NCBI GenBank assembly: GCA_002633025.1
Contig: NMRB01001479.1
Location: forward strand, 1-64,000
From: Notospermus geniculatus
Taxonomy: Eukaryota; Nemertea; Pilidiophora; Heteronemertea; Lineidae
DNA: 64,000 nucleotides
Direction: 5' to 3'
The notes beneath the pieces are model-generated. The model did no database searches. It was not told the origin of the DNA and saw only the letters and a list, made by a program, of their open reading frames with translations. This document shows, one piece after another, positions 11,350 through 22,917 of this stretch (position 1 is its first letter; each line of letters starts with the position of its first letter). A program made the position numbers and the translations under genes.

Positions 11350-13121
11350 TTATTTTATACCTCCATGCTTTGAACAACAAGTGCCACCTTACCGCGTACA
11401 GCCGGGCGGGAGCCCGGCGGTAATATCTCCTGTATTGTAGGCCTACAGCGTCCCCGTCCCTTACCAGCGATTCCAGTCAGGAAAGTCTCGAATAGTTCAC
11501 AACGAGGCCGCCCCAACATGTTGAGTTTATCAGGTGGATGAGAGCGAGAATAAATAGCAGCGGTTTGATCGCTGACGCACTTTATTTTACCGGCGCAGTT
11601 CAGGAGGAGGTTGGGTCTACCTGTACTTGGAATACGGTGAGTAAAATAATCCACGTTGTATTGGAAGATTTTTACCTTGTCCATTTCTTTTTCAATCCCT
11701 GTTCATCGTCGGCCACGGCGGCCACTCCCTTCTCCCCTCCGAGTTGGCTCACTTTTTCCCGGCAGTGGCCGCACGAACGGTGGTCGTACGTGCGGTGACT
11801 GATTACTCGGTCTACAGTGTCGCCTCGAAAGAGGAGTCTGACATCATTTGAATCTTTTGGACGGAAAAACCATCCACGGTCTCCCATCTGTTGTCTGTAC
11901 TCTCAAAAACTCCCGAAATACGGACAACACTGCAGCGCGTGTCGGGAGATCTCTCGTAATGTTACGGCCGAAATATTTTGGCGCGAAAACGCACTCATCT
12001 TGGCGCCAAAACGTGTTCTTGGTGACCGAAAATAAACTGAGGCTGAAAATTACTAAATAACTTGAACATTGCGGAATTCTCTCCAGCAAGCAAGATGAAG
12101 TTGGGCCATTCTACAAAGTATCGTGTATGATAAGATCCTTCGACATACAGGTAGATGTGAGGTAGAACAACCTCCGCTTCATTGACGCGGTCCCTGTGTA
12201 TATAGGCCTTACATCGATATGCTTTTCTACCCGTAGGTAGGTTGGCACGTGCAAAGAAGTCATATTAACCCATCCAATACACTTTCAGTGGAGAGAATTC
12301 GCGGGATTTGAACCCGGCCCGTTCCGTTGTGGCTGCTGGACGCGCTGTGCTGTTAGTGAAATTTCAGCAGTGACTTGACACCGCCCGTTCCAGTGGCGGA
12401 TCGTCCAGGAGTTGCCGAACCGCGGGGGGCGTGGAATGGGCAAATCCCATTTCCTGAGCGCCGAAGGCGCGAAGCCCCGAAAATTTGTGGGTAAATCTGC
12501 CGGAAACGCGATTTCCCGGCACCTGGGCAGGCCAAATTGAACTTTCTTACTTTTTACTGAAAATCAGGGGTCTGATTATATGCCTTCCAAAATTTTTGCT
12601 GATCGGCGGCTGAACGGGGGCGTGCGCTGGATCCGCCACTGCGTTCCAATCCCAGTGCGTGCCGTTTATCTACTTGTGATTAAGAGAGTTGCGCTGTTTT
12701 CAGGGCTTTCAAATCCATGTTTTGAATGTTGCCAGAATCTCTGCGCCGGGCCTCTGGTTTCCACCTACCCTCCCTCGTGATTGGTTCTCATGTTGCTATC
12801 GTCTCCGCCCTCCTTGTTTTCGTTCACTGAACTCGTCTGGGCCGTCAGAGAAAAGAGTAGCAGACAGTCAGACTGTTTGGACACCTGTACCAAATGTTAT
12901 CGAAATATAACCCTGTAAACAAGCAATGAAACTCGGTGAACACCAACGACCTCACATGAACTGAGGATCTTTCCTTCAATAAAATTGTGAGAGGCTATTG
13001 ATGCCTTTAGCTTGGCTATAAAAGTCTTCCTACTACAGATTATTGAGCTGATTTACCGTCGATTCTTGGTGGTCTGACACTGAGACGGTATCCACCAATG
13101 ATACCTTTTCGCCTTTTACAG
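11350..13121. other. Spacer; possible 5' noncoding exons of the next gene
   Basis: No coding exon was recognised. A strong donor (GAATACG|gtgagt) at 11638 and an acceptor (ccttttacag) ending at 13121 suggest a noncoding first exon near 11400-11637 spliced to the exon that holds the 13206 start codon. This is inference only. A tRNA-like B box (GGTTCAAATCC on the minus strand) lies near 12303-12315 without a convincing full cloverleaf, and is probably a SINE head or a tRNA relic. Confidence 0.35.
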
Positions 13122-13205
13122 GTTTCCAAGGGAGTTGAGATACAATACAGGTGGTCCACTGCGACAGAAAACCCACCGAGGTGAAATTTAAAGTAACACA
13201 TCAAG

Positions 13206-14333
13206 ATGAAAATGGCAACAGGTTCTGAGCCGACCAGCGAACTTTCTGATGTCTCTAAGGGTCTGAAGCCCGGACCCCGAGGAGATGAAGACCGTCAAAC
13301 GACGATCACAGCTAATGGTTTGAGCGCCAAAACTGGACATCCTCCTGATGACGTCACACTCGGCCTCACGACAGATGATGAGATCAAACAAAACCCGGAC
13401 AAGTTTTTCGAATCGCTCTCGAGTAAGATCGAGGATCAACTGCGCATGTTAGAATGGGAGATGACGTCGAATTTCCAAGAAGATGCCATTTCTGATTTCC
13501 TAGGCAACAGTTTCTATGACGACGACCCATTTCACCAGGAAGTTTCTGGGGGATATTTTGAAGTTAGGGACACCACTTCAAACCTTAAACCCAGCCGTAC
13601 GGCGCACGCGCATGATCGACCTCGCAAAGTATCGAGAGAAATTTCGGTAACATCATCTGTGTCGTCAATTTCTTCCATTTTGGATGACGACGATAAACAT
13701 TCTGACGTCGGTGCTGACGGTGACGTGGAAAACAACACTTCGGAATCTTCTCGGTCTGATTCGTGTGATTCCGGAAAAGGTGTCCTCGCCGCCAGCATCA
13801 CGTTAGTGGAATCGGACCGCGGGAAACCGACACTTGACTATTTCGTATCGCAACTGGTGACGGCAATCATGAAGGACATATCAACCATCTTCTCCAACGA
13901 CCGTGACGCCATCTTGTGGGCGCGGGCGTACGACAGTAATATTGTCCCCAATATGTCCACCTCGTTCAGCCAGTATCACAATGAAACTGATAAAAACATC
14001 CCCCTGGAATCTCGGGGCGTCCTCTTCTCAAAGACATTCACCGGTGACCAGGTGTCATTTTCCGACGACCGATGGTTCCCGCATGATGAGATATTTCAGT
14101 TTCCTCCCGTCGGAAACCATCGTCTGCAAGATCAGCTGACAGCTGGCGCCGCTAGGAGGCGCTTACAGAGGCGAGGGGTGGGGTCTGATCGCTCTGACGA
14201 GCCGGAGAGGAGGATCTTTCACAAAGCGCGCTATCAGATGCATGATATACAACACGAACTCCGGCGCCTGCGCAGTCACTTACACGACATCAAAGACAAC
14301 AGGACGGACAGTTCTGACCAGCCTGGAGATTAA
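13206..14333 (+). CDS. Unrecognised acidic 375-aa protein with AKAP-like helix
   Basis: A single long uninterrupted frame of 375 codons, in a region where long frames are otherwise absent, starts just downstream of a good acceptor at 13121. The ATG at 13206 is the first in frame; a second at 13212 is possible. I do not recognise the family. Visible features are an acidic, low-complexity N-terminal half (residues 1-200) with a serine-rich run near 143-160 and Asp/Ser stretches at 160-190. A helix at about 210-227 reads DYFVSQLVTAIMKDI, with hydrophobic spacing V-xx-LV-xx-IM-xx-I. A basic arginine-rich segment lies near 316-322, and the charged C-terminal helix at about 338-365 could form a short coiled coil. 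There is no signal peptide or membrane segment. The helix spacing resembles PKA-anchoring helices, but this is inference. Confidence 0.7.
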   Translation: MKMATGSEPTSELSDVSKGLKPGPRGDEDRQTTITANGLSAKTGHPPDDVTLGLTTDDEIKQNPDKFFESLSSKIEDQLRMLEWEMTSNFQEDAISDFLGNSFYDDDPFHQEVSGGYFEVRDTTSNLKPSRTAHAHDRPRKVSREISVTSSVSSISSILDDDDKHSDVGADGDVENNTSESSRSDSCDSGKGVLAASITLVESDRGKPTLDYFVSQLVTAIMKDISTIFSNDRDAILWARAYDSNIVPNMSTSFSQYHNETDKNIPLESRGVLFSKTFTGDQVSFSDDRWFPHDEIFQFPPVGNHRLQDQLTAGAARRRLQRRGVGSDRSDEPERRIFHKARYQMHDIQHELRRLRSHLHDIKDNRTDSSDQPGD

Positions 14334-15199
14334 ACAGAACCAGCCTGGAGATTAGACAGACGCAGCAGGGCCTCTGATGATACTTCAACATGCAGCACCT
14401 TGGTAATATCACTGTCACGCCGTCTGGCGGTAGCGCGTCAAACTTATACGCCACAGTGCTCCTTTAACGCACTGCTTGTAAAAACCCTGTAAAATGGTTA
14501 TAAAGTTAGTTAACATCCGTTGATTAGAAAACTGTGATACAGTTGATTTCGATGTCATGAAAAAAGGACAAAAAAGATGCTTTCTCAAACACGATTGCTT
14601 GTCTTTTTTTCTCGTTTCTTGCTCAGAACATAGAATTCGGCGTGGAGATCCAACATTCACGCCTCTTTGGTCTTGTGGCCGTAAGTGTGCCCAGTCGTGG
14701 AGCTATTAACTCCAAGTTTAACCCATAGGTGGCAGTCAATGTCACAACCACTTGTTTGTCAGTATAATTCCTCCAAGGTTTGACTGAGGAAGTCATAACA
14801 TGTCCTATGACCAACTCAATAGTTTTGGCATCAGTCTGTCGGTGCGACAGATGTTTGGTTCAATAAGCATGATAAGGAAAGTCTCAAGTCAAATACTTTG
14901 TTAGACATTTGATATCTTGATCTTTATACAAAAGTCTTATATAATACAATACATACATACAGAGTCTTACTATACATACAGTTGAAGATACATAGTTCTT
15001 GATTTTTACTATGATTTGACTTCTTTTGGTAGTTTTGGCACAAATGCAGTGTAGGAGGAAACAGACACCCCTGGCAATACTTGAGTAAAGAGAGGCTAGA
15101 TTTCTTCTGAATTACAGACTGGTTCCAAACAGAACTTGACCCCACAACTTCAGATATGCAGGTTCTGATGTTTTCCACTATGTCACTCAGACTTTCTCT
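14334..15199. other. Convergent 3' regions
   Basis: This lies between the stop of the + strand 375-aa gene and the stop of the - strand VPS16 gene, so it should hold both 3' UTRs. No additional coding exon, RNA gene or repeat array was recognised. A short AT-rich stretch with 'ataca' repeats lies at about 14935-14985. Confidence 0.5.
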
Positions 15200-18100
15200 T
15201 CATCTTCGCTGAGATAACTGTTGTCGAAGACCGACCACTTTCTCAGCCAAACCTTTCTGATTTGAGTTACACTTCTTGAGGACGTAGGCCAGGTCTTCAT
15301 CACTTTTTTGTTGGAAAGCAAACTCAGCTGCTTGTTCAAGTTGTCTGGAGAAGGAGAAGAAATAATACAGATTTTCTGATGCACAAAGTGGAACCTCCCA
15401 AATAAGGACAACTTTGGGGCTGCCATTCAGTGTCCTTGACCAGAGGTGTCCTCCTGGCAGTGGTGTCCACTGAGAGAGGTTCCACTGTACTCCCAAAGTA
15501 GGACAGACCTGAGTTTAACAGATTGAATTTTTCAGAGAATTTCATTCAGAAACTCACCCCACAAGAACCATACACTTGACCTTCTGTTCTGGAGCGACCT
15601 TGGCGAGATACTTCAATGCTTCTTGTCGATTACAGTGCTTCATACAGACTTCCACAAACGGCTGAAGGAGATCAGATCAGGAAATAAACAAGGGGCAAGG
15701 AAAGAATGTTTGAGAGAATAAAAATTGGCTCTTTCAGTCTCATTTCTTACTTCATATCCTATTGGTGACTTTTTACTCTTCGAGAACCGTTCCAGTTCAA
15801 TCCAGTCCCCGGCTTCAGCCAACGCTTGTAGCTTCAACCACCAGAACCTACAAAGGAACACAAAAATTGCATCATGACTCGTGTCATGGTTTTGGATCTG
15901 TGAACTTCTGCACCGCGAACCAGTGTAAAGACCACTATAAGTGTATAAGCCACTCTAGCTAAGAATACATTCATCTGTGACTATTTGCCCTACCTTCTGT
16001 CAGGTACTTTGAACTCTTTCCTCAACGTCTCAGCCAGTTTGTGGTTGTTCTCTTTCAACACCTTGTCAATTGTCTCATGAACAGACAGATCCAGATACGG
16101 TCGGTTTAACTCCTCCTCCAGTCGCCGCTGGTAACGGAGCAGCTTCACTTGCTCCTCAGTCACCTGAAAGGACAAGAAAACATAGAGTGGGGGAAAGATA
16201 TACTGGAATAGAATGTTCGTCCCTCTAAATCCTAGCTGGGAGCTCCTAACGTATATTGACCTCTCACCTTTGCTGACCAATCATTCTTTGCCTTGTTGTA
16301 TGACTCCTGAGCACCAATCAATCCAGTGATCCTGGCATCAAATCTCTGAAACATTCAGAAATGACACATGAAAACCCGTCTTTCTGATGTACGGTAACTG
16401 CCTGATTCTGTATGACTCAACTCCTCAGAACAGCCCTCTGTGACTCAACAATGACTTGCCTCAGAATAGCCCTCTATGACTCAACAATGACTCATCTCCT
16501 CAGAATAGCCCTCTATGACTCAATAATGACTCAACTGCTCAGAGTAGCCTCAATGACTCAACAATGGCTTGTCTCCTCAGAATATCCCTCTTTGAGTCTT
16601 TTCTAGAGTTTCAGATTGTAAAGTTCCACTTGAAAAAGACCCCGGTTGGGGTCGAAAATTCGTGAATTCTGGAGATTGACTTCTTGCTTATTGCCTCTTT
16701 GACTCAATAATGACTCAACTCCTCAGAGTAGCCTTGATGACTCAACAATGACTCGCTTCCTCTTAGAATAGCCCTATGCGACCCAACAATGACTCACCTC
16801 CTCAGCGTAGCGTAGCCCTCTATGACTCAACAATGACTCACCTCCTCAGAGTAGCCCTCTATGACTCTGCAGTGTGCCTCTTCCTCATAGTTATCCTCCT
16901 GGTAATACAGATCCTGTAGGGTCTTTAGGTTCTGTTGACGACAGTACTGAAATATCAGACCAGAAAACATCAGCAGACACGTGACGTCACCATCTCTACA
17001 CAGCCTACGATCACTGGGAGAATAATGGTAGATCTGCAGTGATTCACATGGTATGAATGCCCACAGTCAGAATTAATCAGTTATGTGAGAGTATCCATTC
17101 AAGATGGACTCCTGTTCCCCCAAATCTATGAGAGGTGATTCCTTACCTGTAGATAGAGGGCGTAGGCAGCCGGCATGTTGCGGATGGTCATGAAAAAGTC
17201 ACCCAGTGGCATGGTCTCCTTGAGGTGGAGGATGACGGTGTAGACTGAAGGTGAAAAAAGACACTTAATTATGGTGACACAAATTGGTTATTAAGGAAAA
17301 GACACAAAGTTGCACTCTGATACTGAAGAGCTTCCTTCCATGACAGCTCAGGGACAAAGTAAACAAATTATGCTGCATAAGCAGTCACTTACTGAGGTCT
17401 GTGTCACCGCTCTCGATGGCTTTATTCAACGCGTGTTCCTTGCTGTTCATCTTCATCAGCAGGGGAACCTGCTCAGCTGCTTTGGGTTCAAAGTCGAGCA
17501 ACTGAAATGAACACAAAGTCAGAATCATTTCAATGCCAACGGACACAAGACAGAACTATTGTAAGACTTGAAACTTCACCTTACCCTGATTGCCAAGTCT
17601 TTTCTGCCCTTCTCTATGGCCTTGTTAGCTATCTCTGAGTACGACACACCGGGTGTCTCACCAAGTTTTTGAGCGATCGCCCTGGCAACTGTCTCATCAT
17701 CCACGTTGGTTTGTTGTACCTGCAACAAGAAACATGACACCACGGTTCATGATGACTTTTCCCTTTCATAATCTTGGATCTCAGAATCTCTGATTCCAAA
17801 GATATGACAGAAAATTTCACCGACTTCCATATTCCCAATATGACTTACTTTGTAACAGGCCCAGTGTGCGAGGATCCTGCTGGCGCCCTCTGCCTCTGGT
17901 ATCCGTAGATACTCACAGATGAGTATAGCGAGGTAATACTCCCGTCGATGTATCAACCGATCTATCAGGACTTGTATTGAGAGATGCTGTAATCTATTAG
18001 TTAGTTAAGGAAGAAACTCTGGATTCTAAAATGGAATCATTGAGGCATCACATTTTTTAGGAATACATTTTTCTTCTCATCTGTCTACTGACTTTCCTAA

Positions 18101-21100
18101 TTTTGTCAGGTAATCAGTGAAATCAAAGGATACTGGTTGTAGGAGAGTGGAATGCCGGTGGTCGAATAATCCCTTACAGCGTTCAGAACACGCAGCATCT
18201 GACACATGTTGACGAAAGCATCGGGTCTCATGTCCGTCAGGAAGCACTTCCCAAATGAGGATGCCTGGAAAAAGGATCATTTGTTCCAAATACTGTGAAC
18301 TGGTTGAACCCAATCATAATCTCAGCATACGTCAGCCATTTTTATTTCAATTCACAAAGTTCCTCAGTTCTGTTGCCAACAATTTCTTTTGCTCATCCTG
18401 CAGATAAATGGAAAGGCAATTTCCAGAGTGTTTGCGAATTTTCGACCCCAACCGGGGTCTTCTTCAGGCTGGAACTTTACAATCCGAAACTCTAGAACAG
18501 TCTGTTCTGTTGAGTCTGTTCTAGAGTTTCGGATTGTAAAGTTCCAGCCTGAAGAAGACCCCGGTTGGGGTCGAAAATTCGCAAACACTCTGGAAATTGC
18601 CTTTTTATTTATCATATATTGTGTGTCAATTTTTGTGCTTTTCATCTCTCTGCAGATAAATGGAGGTACACCTGTCCTTGATTCACGTATTACAAGAGAC
18701 ACCCACCTTCATCAGTTTCTTCTGTATCTTTGGATTATACTCTTGTCCCGCTGCCTCAATACACTGCTCCACGGCCAGGTCAAGCTTGTCTTTGATTGTT
18801 CTGATATATTCATCTGCTCGCTGGCTGCCCCGCTGGAACTCCCGCGAGGCTTCAAACAACATGGCACCCGGCGTCATCGAACCAATCTTAAAGATGTCTT
18901 CAACAACAGCTGAAAGCAGAAACAAAATGGTATTTAGGATGTAGTTGGTGCAATTTGCTCATTCATTGCCCAGGTCGTGTTGGAGAAGAGTGATACTTAC
19001 ACGGTACCTTCTGCATCATTTCGTGACATGTGTTACTGACGATTCTCAGGCCGTCCATCTCTGGGATGAGATACGATGGTCCGTCTGCATTATAGGTGGC
19101 GCTGGTTAAGGACTTAATGATCTGACTTATGATACGTATCAGAGTGACACTAGGGGAAATATCAGAGCCCCTCGGAGGGAGTGGGTTTGAATCTCAGACA
19201 GGCCATGTGATAAGAGAGGACAGCCCCCTGCTACAGACATCTTTGTTTGATCCACATTCTCTCTTCATAAAAAGGATATTGGACAGGTTCTCCCTTCGGT
19301 CCGACCATCAGTAAGACGTCATTCCAGTAACCAATCACAGCCCCTGTGCCACACCTGCAACATAACAATCATACTTTACTCATTGTTCTATAAAAGGCTG
19401 ATGAACACAGTAATCCCCCTCCGCCCCGACCAACTTCCCCTGTATTTTAGAACTCCTTTAGGATAAAACACGAGTTACAATTCCCACATGAGCCATACAA
19501 ACCATGCTAGTTGTTTTGGTCTCGACTGAAACTTTGTGTCGTATTCACAGTAACAAGTTTTGAGATCTGATGATCCAATCCAGAGGAGCCCCGTGTCGGT
19601 GAACAAAGCGATGTATTTGTTGTTGTAAGACGTGGCCATCTCGATGATCGAGTTGAACGAGTTTTTGAAAGCTGGATGCTGGAAGAAAATGATAAGTGAT
19701 ATTCATAGGATAATAGGCTTTGAAGTGAATGAAGCAGTGGGGTAGTGCTGGGCAGCAATATTTTCATTGAGGGGGAACTAAGAGTAGGAGTGCATATTAC
19801 AAGAAAGGGGAGAGATATGGACCCAGTTGGAAGGAAGTGCCACCTGGACATCTACCTACCTGTTCTTCATACTGGCCACCATGATCCAGGTAAAACAGCT
19901 CAGCGTCCACAGCAACAAGGGCCTTGGAATGTCGATCCAGGGTCATCATCAACCAACTGCTGGGAGGTCTGTTCAGACCTGAAAGAAGGATGACATGGTA
20001 GAGTTTACATTGGGGCAAATTTCCAAAGATTAGGAATAGATATAGACTCTGATTATCTTCAGCAGTGGTAGGGTGTGTGTAGAGGGGATCAAATGAGACT
20101 TACCAGGTACATCAGTCAGCTTCCTGATTCTTGGGTCCAGTACACTGTTGATGACAAAGATTCGATATGTCCCTGTCAATACTGCAATCCCTGTACCATT
20201 ATAACTTCGGAATATTCGACACTCCAAGCATTTGGTTTCCTTTGCTTCCTGTGAAAGATATGAAAAGTCAGAGAAACTTGGCTTATGTATGTTATGTGAC
20301 CTGAATTCAAAATGTCACACAAAATCTATCACAGCCAGACCAAAAAACTATTCCTACTTACAGTGCCCATACTGAAGGTTTTGATGAAGTTTCCAAAGAC
20401 ATCATAGACCAGAACACTGCCGTCATCTTGAACACATAGCAGGTCCTCTGTCTCTGACCATCCAATGTCAAGAATACGACCACTGTTCCACTGAAATAGA
20501 AAAATAACCAGAGAAGTCAATGAACTGCTGTTCACTGGACAGAAGAATGTGCACTGAAGATAATGCCATAAACAGCTGATGGAAGCTCATCTGACACAGC
20601 AAGAAGTTGAAAGTTTGACAAGAAATCAAACCAGGGAAGGGCACAGGGTATGACTGAGATTTTGAATTCCTTCATGTTGGATACTCACTCTGATCTGAGA
20701 GAGAAGACGGCCTGCAGATGAATAGAGGTACACTATTGGCTTTACAGTGGCAGTGGGGACCCGTCTGTCATCACGAAAAAGGGCTGAAATTTGACAATAC
20801 ACAGACAGTTTGAAGACACAGCACTTGCTTCGAGCCAAGAGGAATTTAGAGTGTACCGAGTCCCTTTGCTTATGTCATATGACCTTACCGATTGGTCCTC
20901 CATATGGTGCAGCAGCAAGCTTGAACTTTGCAAGGTCTATTTCGGAAAACCATGAGGTATCAATGAAGGAATAGAGTTCAAATCGGCTGAAAGAGATCTT
21001 ATATTTTAGAGGAATGTGACAAGAGTTCATGAATAATTAAGCAAGGGCCACCAGTCCAGGCATGAAATGAAGGATGCATGATGATTGCATGCCTACCAGG

Positions 21101-21440
21101 GGAAACATGTAACAAAGAAGAGTACAGTGCTTGTGTCTGTAAATGGCAAACAGTACTGAACTTGGTTGAGCATTTGTTGGTGTGCATTTTTCTGGGAAGC
21201 CCTGTACTGTACTGTATTGTAGTGTACATAGGCCTAGGGTAGGGGTGTTTACTGATTTTGAAACCATTATATTCCACGTTCCCATCATGTGATTAACTAA
21301 ATACGCTATGCTTCACGTAGAGTAGGTATAACTGAATATATTGCATTCGATTTTTAAGCAGTTAAAAGCTGATTTAGTGGTATTTCTAACCGGAAAAAGA
21401 CGTCCCCAAGAGCGTTCCAGTTTGCTGTCATCAACGCCAT
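15200..21440 (-). CDS. VPS16: VPS16, core subunit of HOPS/CORVET tethering complexes
   Basis: VPS16 is a beta-propeller plus alpha-solenoid core subunit of the CORVET and HOPS complexes, which tether endosomes and lysosomes and partner with VPS33. Exons in gene order (minus strand): 21440-21391, 20986-20889, 20783-20689, 20490-20362, 20248-20104, 19978-19860, 19678-19503, 19354-19256, 19101-19001, 18909-18707, 18264-18134, 17993-17849, 17719-17585, 17501-17393, 17244-17147, 16946-16842, 16345-16268, 16163-15994, 15847-15751, 15661-15558 and 15344-15200. They sum to 2532 nt, or 843 aa, close to the roughly 840-aa family length. Hallmarks are [16 protein letters not shown] at the start, [30 protein letters not shown], and [14 protein letters not shown] followed by [11 protein letters not shown] near the C-terminus. 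The weakest junction is the donor at 19255 (AAT|gtggat). The acceptor at 17994 (ctaatag) was chosen because only it keeps the frame. Confidence 0.95.
16395..16868 (-). repeat. Minisatellite spanning a VPS16 exon/intron boundary
   Basis: About ten tandem copies of a unit of roughly 39 bp. On the minus strand the unit is GAGTCATAGAGGGCTACTCT followed by GAGGAG|GTGAGTCATTGTT. The first copy covers the last 26 nt of the VPS16 exon ending at 16842 together with its donor. The others continue into the intron to about 16395 with varying decay: several keep GAGGAG|GTGAG and others read TTGAG or AAGCGAG. The array is split at about 16605-16690 by a partial MITE. As in ORC4, reading past the true donor meets an in-frame TGA within the first unit. 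Confidence 0.88.
16605..16690. mobile_element. Partial copy of the VPS16-intron hairpin MITE
   Basis: The segment TCTAGAGTTTCAGATTGTAA through 'gaccccggttggggtcgaaaattcg' matches one arm of the full hairpin at 18413-18603 with several differences (for example CACTTGAAAAAGACC instead of GCCTGAAGAAGACC). It interrupts the splice-site minisatellite, so it inserted after the array formed or was caught up in it. Confidence 0.7.
18413..18603. mobile_element. Near-perfect hairpin MITE in a VPS16 intron
   Basis: Arms of about 88 bp (18413-18500 and 18516-18603) are near-exact reverse complements around a loop of about 15 nt, giving a near-palindromic 190-bp element with no coding potential. Ends: AAGGCAATTTCCAGAGTG and its complement. 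The motif CTGCAGATAAATGGA occurs both just before the element (18399-18413) and after it (about 18652-18666), but the spacing is too large for a simple target duplication. Confidence 0.85.
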
Positions 21441-21692
21441 TTTGGCCAAAGTGAAGTCACATGACAGATTTTCTCTAAACTACAAACTTGCGGAACGGGT
21501 TGCTGAAACAAAAAACTTTCCTTTCGCCTTCAGATGGGCCTAAAAGCACTTTCCTCAATTCTTTCTGGCATATACGAACAAAATGCTAATCCAGATGTCT
21601 CATGTAGGCTATTATCTTGGGCTTCGAAGAGTTCAACAAAAAAATGAATAAATTGCCTCCGAATCGGAACTTGTTGTTTCGCCAAAGGCCGG

Positions 21693-22845
21693 GGCTATTC
21701 GTACCGTGACGGTGCAAATAACGCCAAACCAGATCTTATTCGTACCGTGACGGTGTGAATAGTGCGCCGTCGGTTCTTATTCGTACCGTGACGGTGTGAA
21801 TAGTGCGCCGCCGGTTCTTATTCGTACCGTGACGGTGTGAATAGTGCAGGAATGGCTCTTATTTACACCGTCACGGTGGGAATAGTGCGTGGAGATAGTC
21901 TCGGTCACCCAGCCGCTGTTTCGAATCTGGGGATCGAACAAGCGTCTGGGTCATAACGCCACTTTTTCTGTTACGAGCAGACCAAGAAACAATGCACTGT
22001 ATCACAAGAATAACGGCGTTCTGGGCCAGACGTTTGTGTAGCAGTACTGCGGAACGAAACGGCTGGCTGCGCGAGACTAGCGTGGAGACTGATTATTCGT
22101 ACCGTGATGGTGATGTATAATTTCTGCACCGTATAACTCGGACAGTGCGACTGTGGGCAGCAGATCTAAAATGATATTTTATAGCCTGGGCAATTTTTTT
22201 CCTTTGACGGGGTCCAGTGATCCCATCTTTCACAGTTAATGATGAAATGTTGGCCTCTGCTGTCTGATGATAAAATATTTTTCATAGGCCTAGGCTAGGC
22301 CTTGGAGGAACCAAGGCTAGGCTTAGTAGGGCTAGGCCCTAATTTTTTTTTAAAAAAAATTTGGCTCAAGAATTACGCAGTTCCCCGTTTTCCGACAGTC
22401 ACACGGATCGATATCACGATATCGATTAAAAAAGACGAAAAGAAGAATAGGCCTAAGGAGGTGAAAGAAGAACTAAGAAAAGAAGAACTAAAAGAAAATA
22501 AAAGAAGAACTGTCATGACGGGGCTCGAACCCGCGGCCTTCCGTTTGATAACCACCCACGCAAACCACTCGGCCACTGAGGCTCATGCTGCGAACTGTGG
22601 GGAATCATTAGATACTTTAGTAGGCCTACCTTGCCCAAAAGCATTGACTATAAGACTTTTTTTCCTGGTAGTGGTCGTAAATTAACGTTTTCATCAAGAA
22701 TATTGAAAAAAAATCCGGCATTGTGCGAGATGATACCGGCAACTTCATCTGGCAGGCCTTGAATGAAGCTCTCTGATTGGCTGTTTACGACGGTGTGAAT
22801 AAGATCTGGTTTGGCGTTATTTGCACCGTGACGGTACGAATAGCC
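21693..22845. mobile_element. TIR element with palindromic internal repeats
   Basis: The left end GGCTATTCGTACCGTGACGG (21693 on) and the right end, its reverse complement finishing at 22845, extend as inverted repeats for about 50 bp, through 'tgcaaataacgccaaaccagatctt'. Just inside the left end are four to five tandem copies of a roughly 50-bp unit built on the near-palindrome GTACCGTGACGGTGTGAAT (21740-21890). The element fills most of the 1.48 kb between the divergent start codons of VPS16 (21440) and the light chain (22918). It carries a tRNA-like head at 22512-22583 and no transposase frame. Confidence 0.8.
22512..22583 (-). other. tRNA-like sequence (SINE head or tRNA relic)
   Basis: The minus strand reads GCCTCAGTGGCCGAGTGGTT... 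with an A box (TGGCCGAGTGG) and a B box (GGTTCGAGCCC) at tRNA spacing, including a pairable T arm (GCGGG/CCCGT). The acceptor arms do not pair well, so a functional tRNA is unlikely. A pyrimidine-poor tail (about 22435-22510 on the plus strand, A/G-rich) follows on one side, as in tRNA-derived SINEs. Confidence 0.5.
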
Positions 22846-22917
22846 AGTGCGTTCGCCAAATTTGCCATTTAGGAAGAACCCGGAAGTCTGGGCTTGGCCG
22901 AAACAGGAAACGACAAA

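Noticed and set aside
11355-11684. 109-codon minus-strand frame
   Set aside because: No recognisable domain, no supporting splice sites, and it overlaps a likely noncoding exon of the downstream gene.
18389-18913. 174-codon plus-strand frame
   Set aside because: It is made of the hairpin MITE plus the antisense strand of a VPS16 exon.
22302-22685. 127-codon frame beginning MEEPRLGLVGLG
   Set aside because: Lies inside the TIR element and overlaps the tRNA-like head and an A-rich tail; composition and context argue against a gene.
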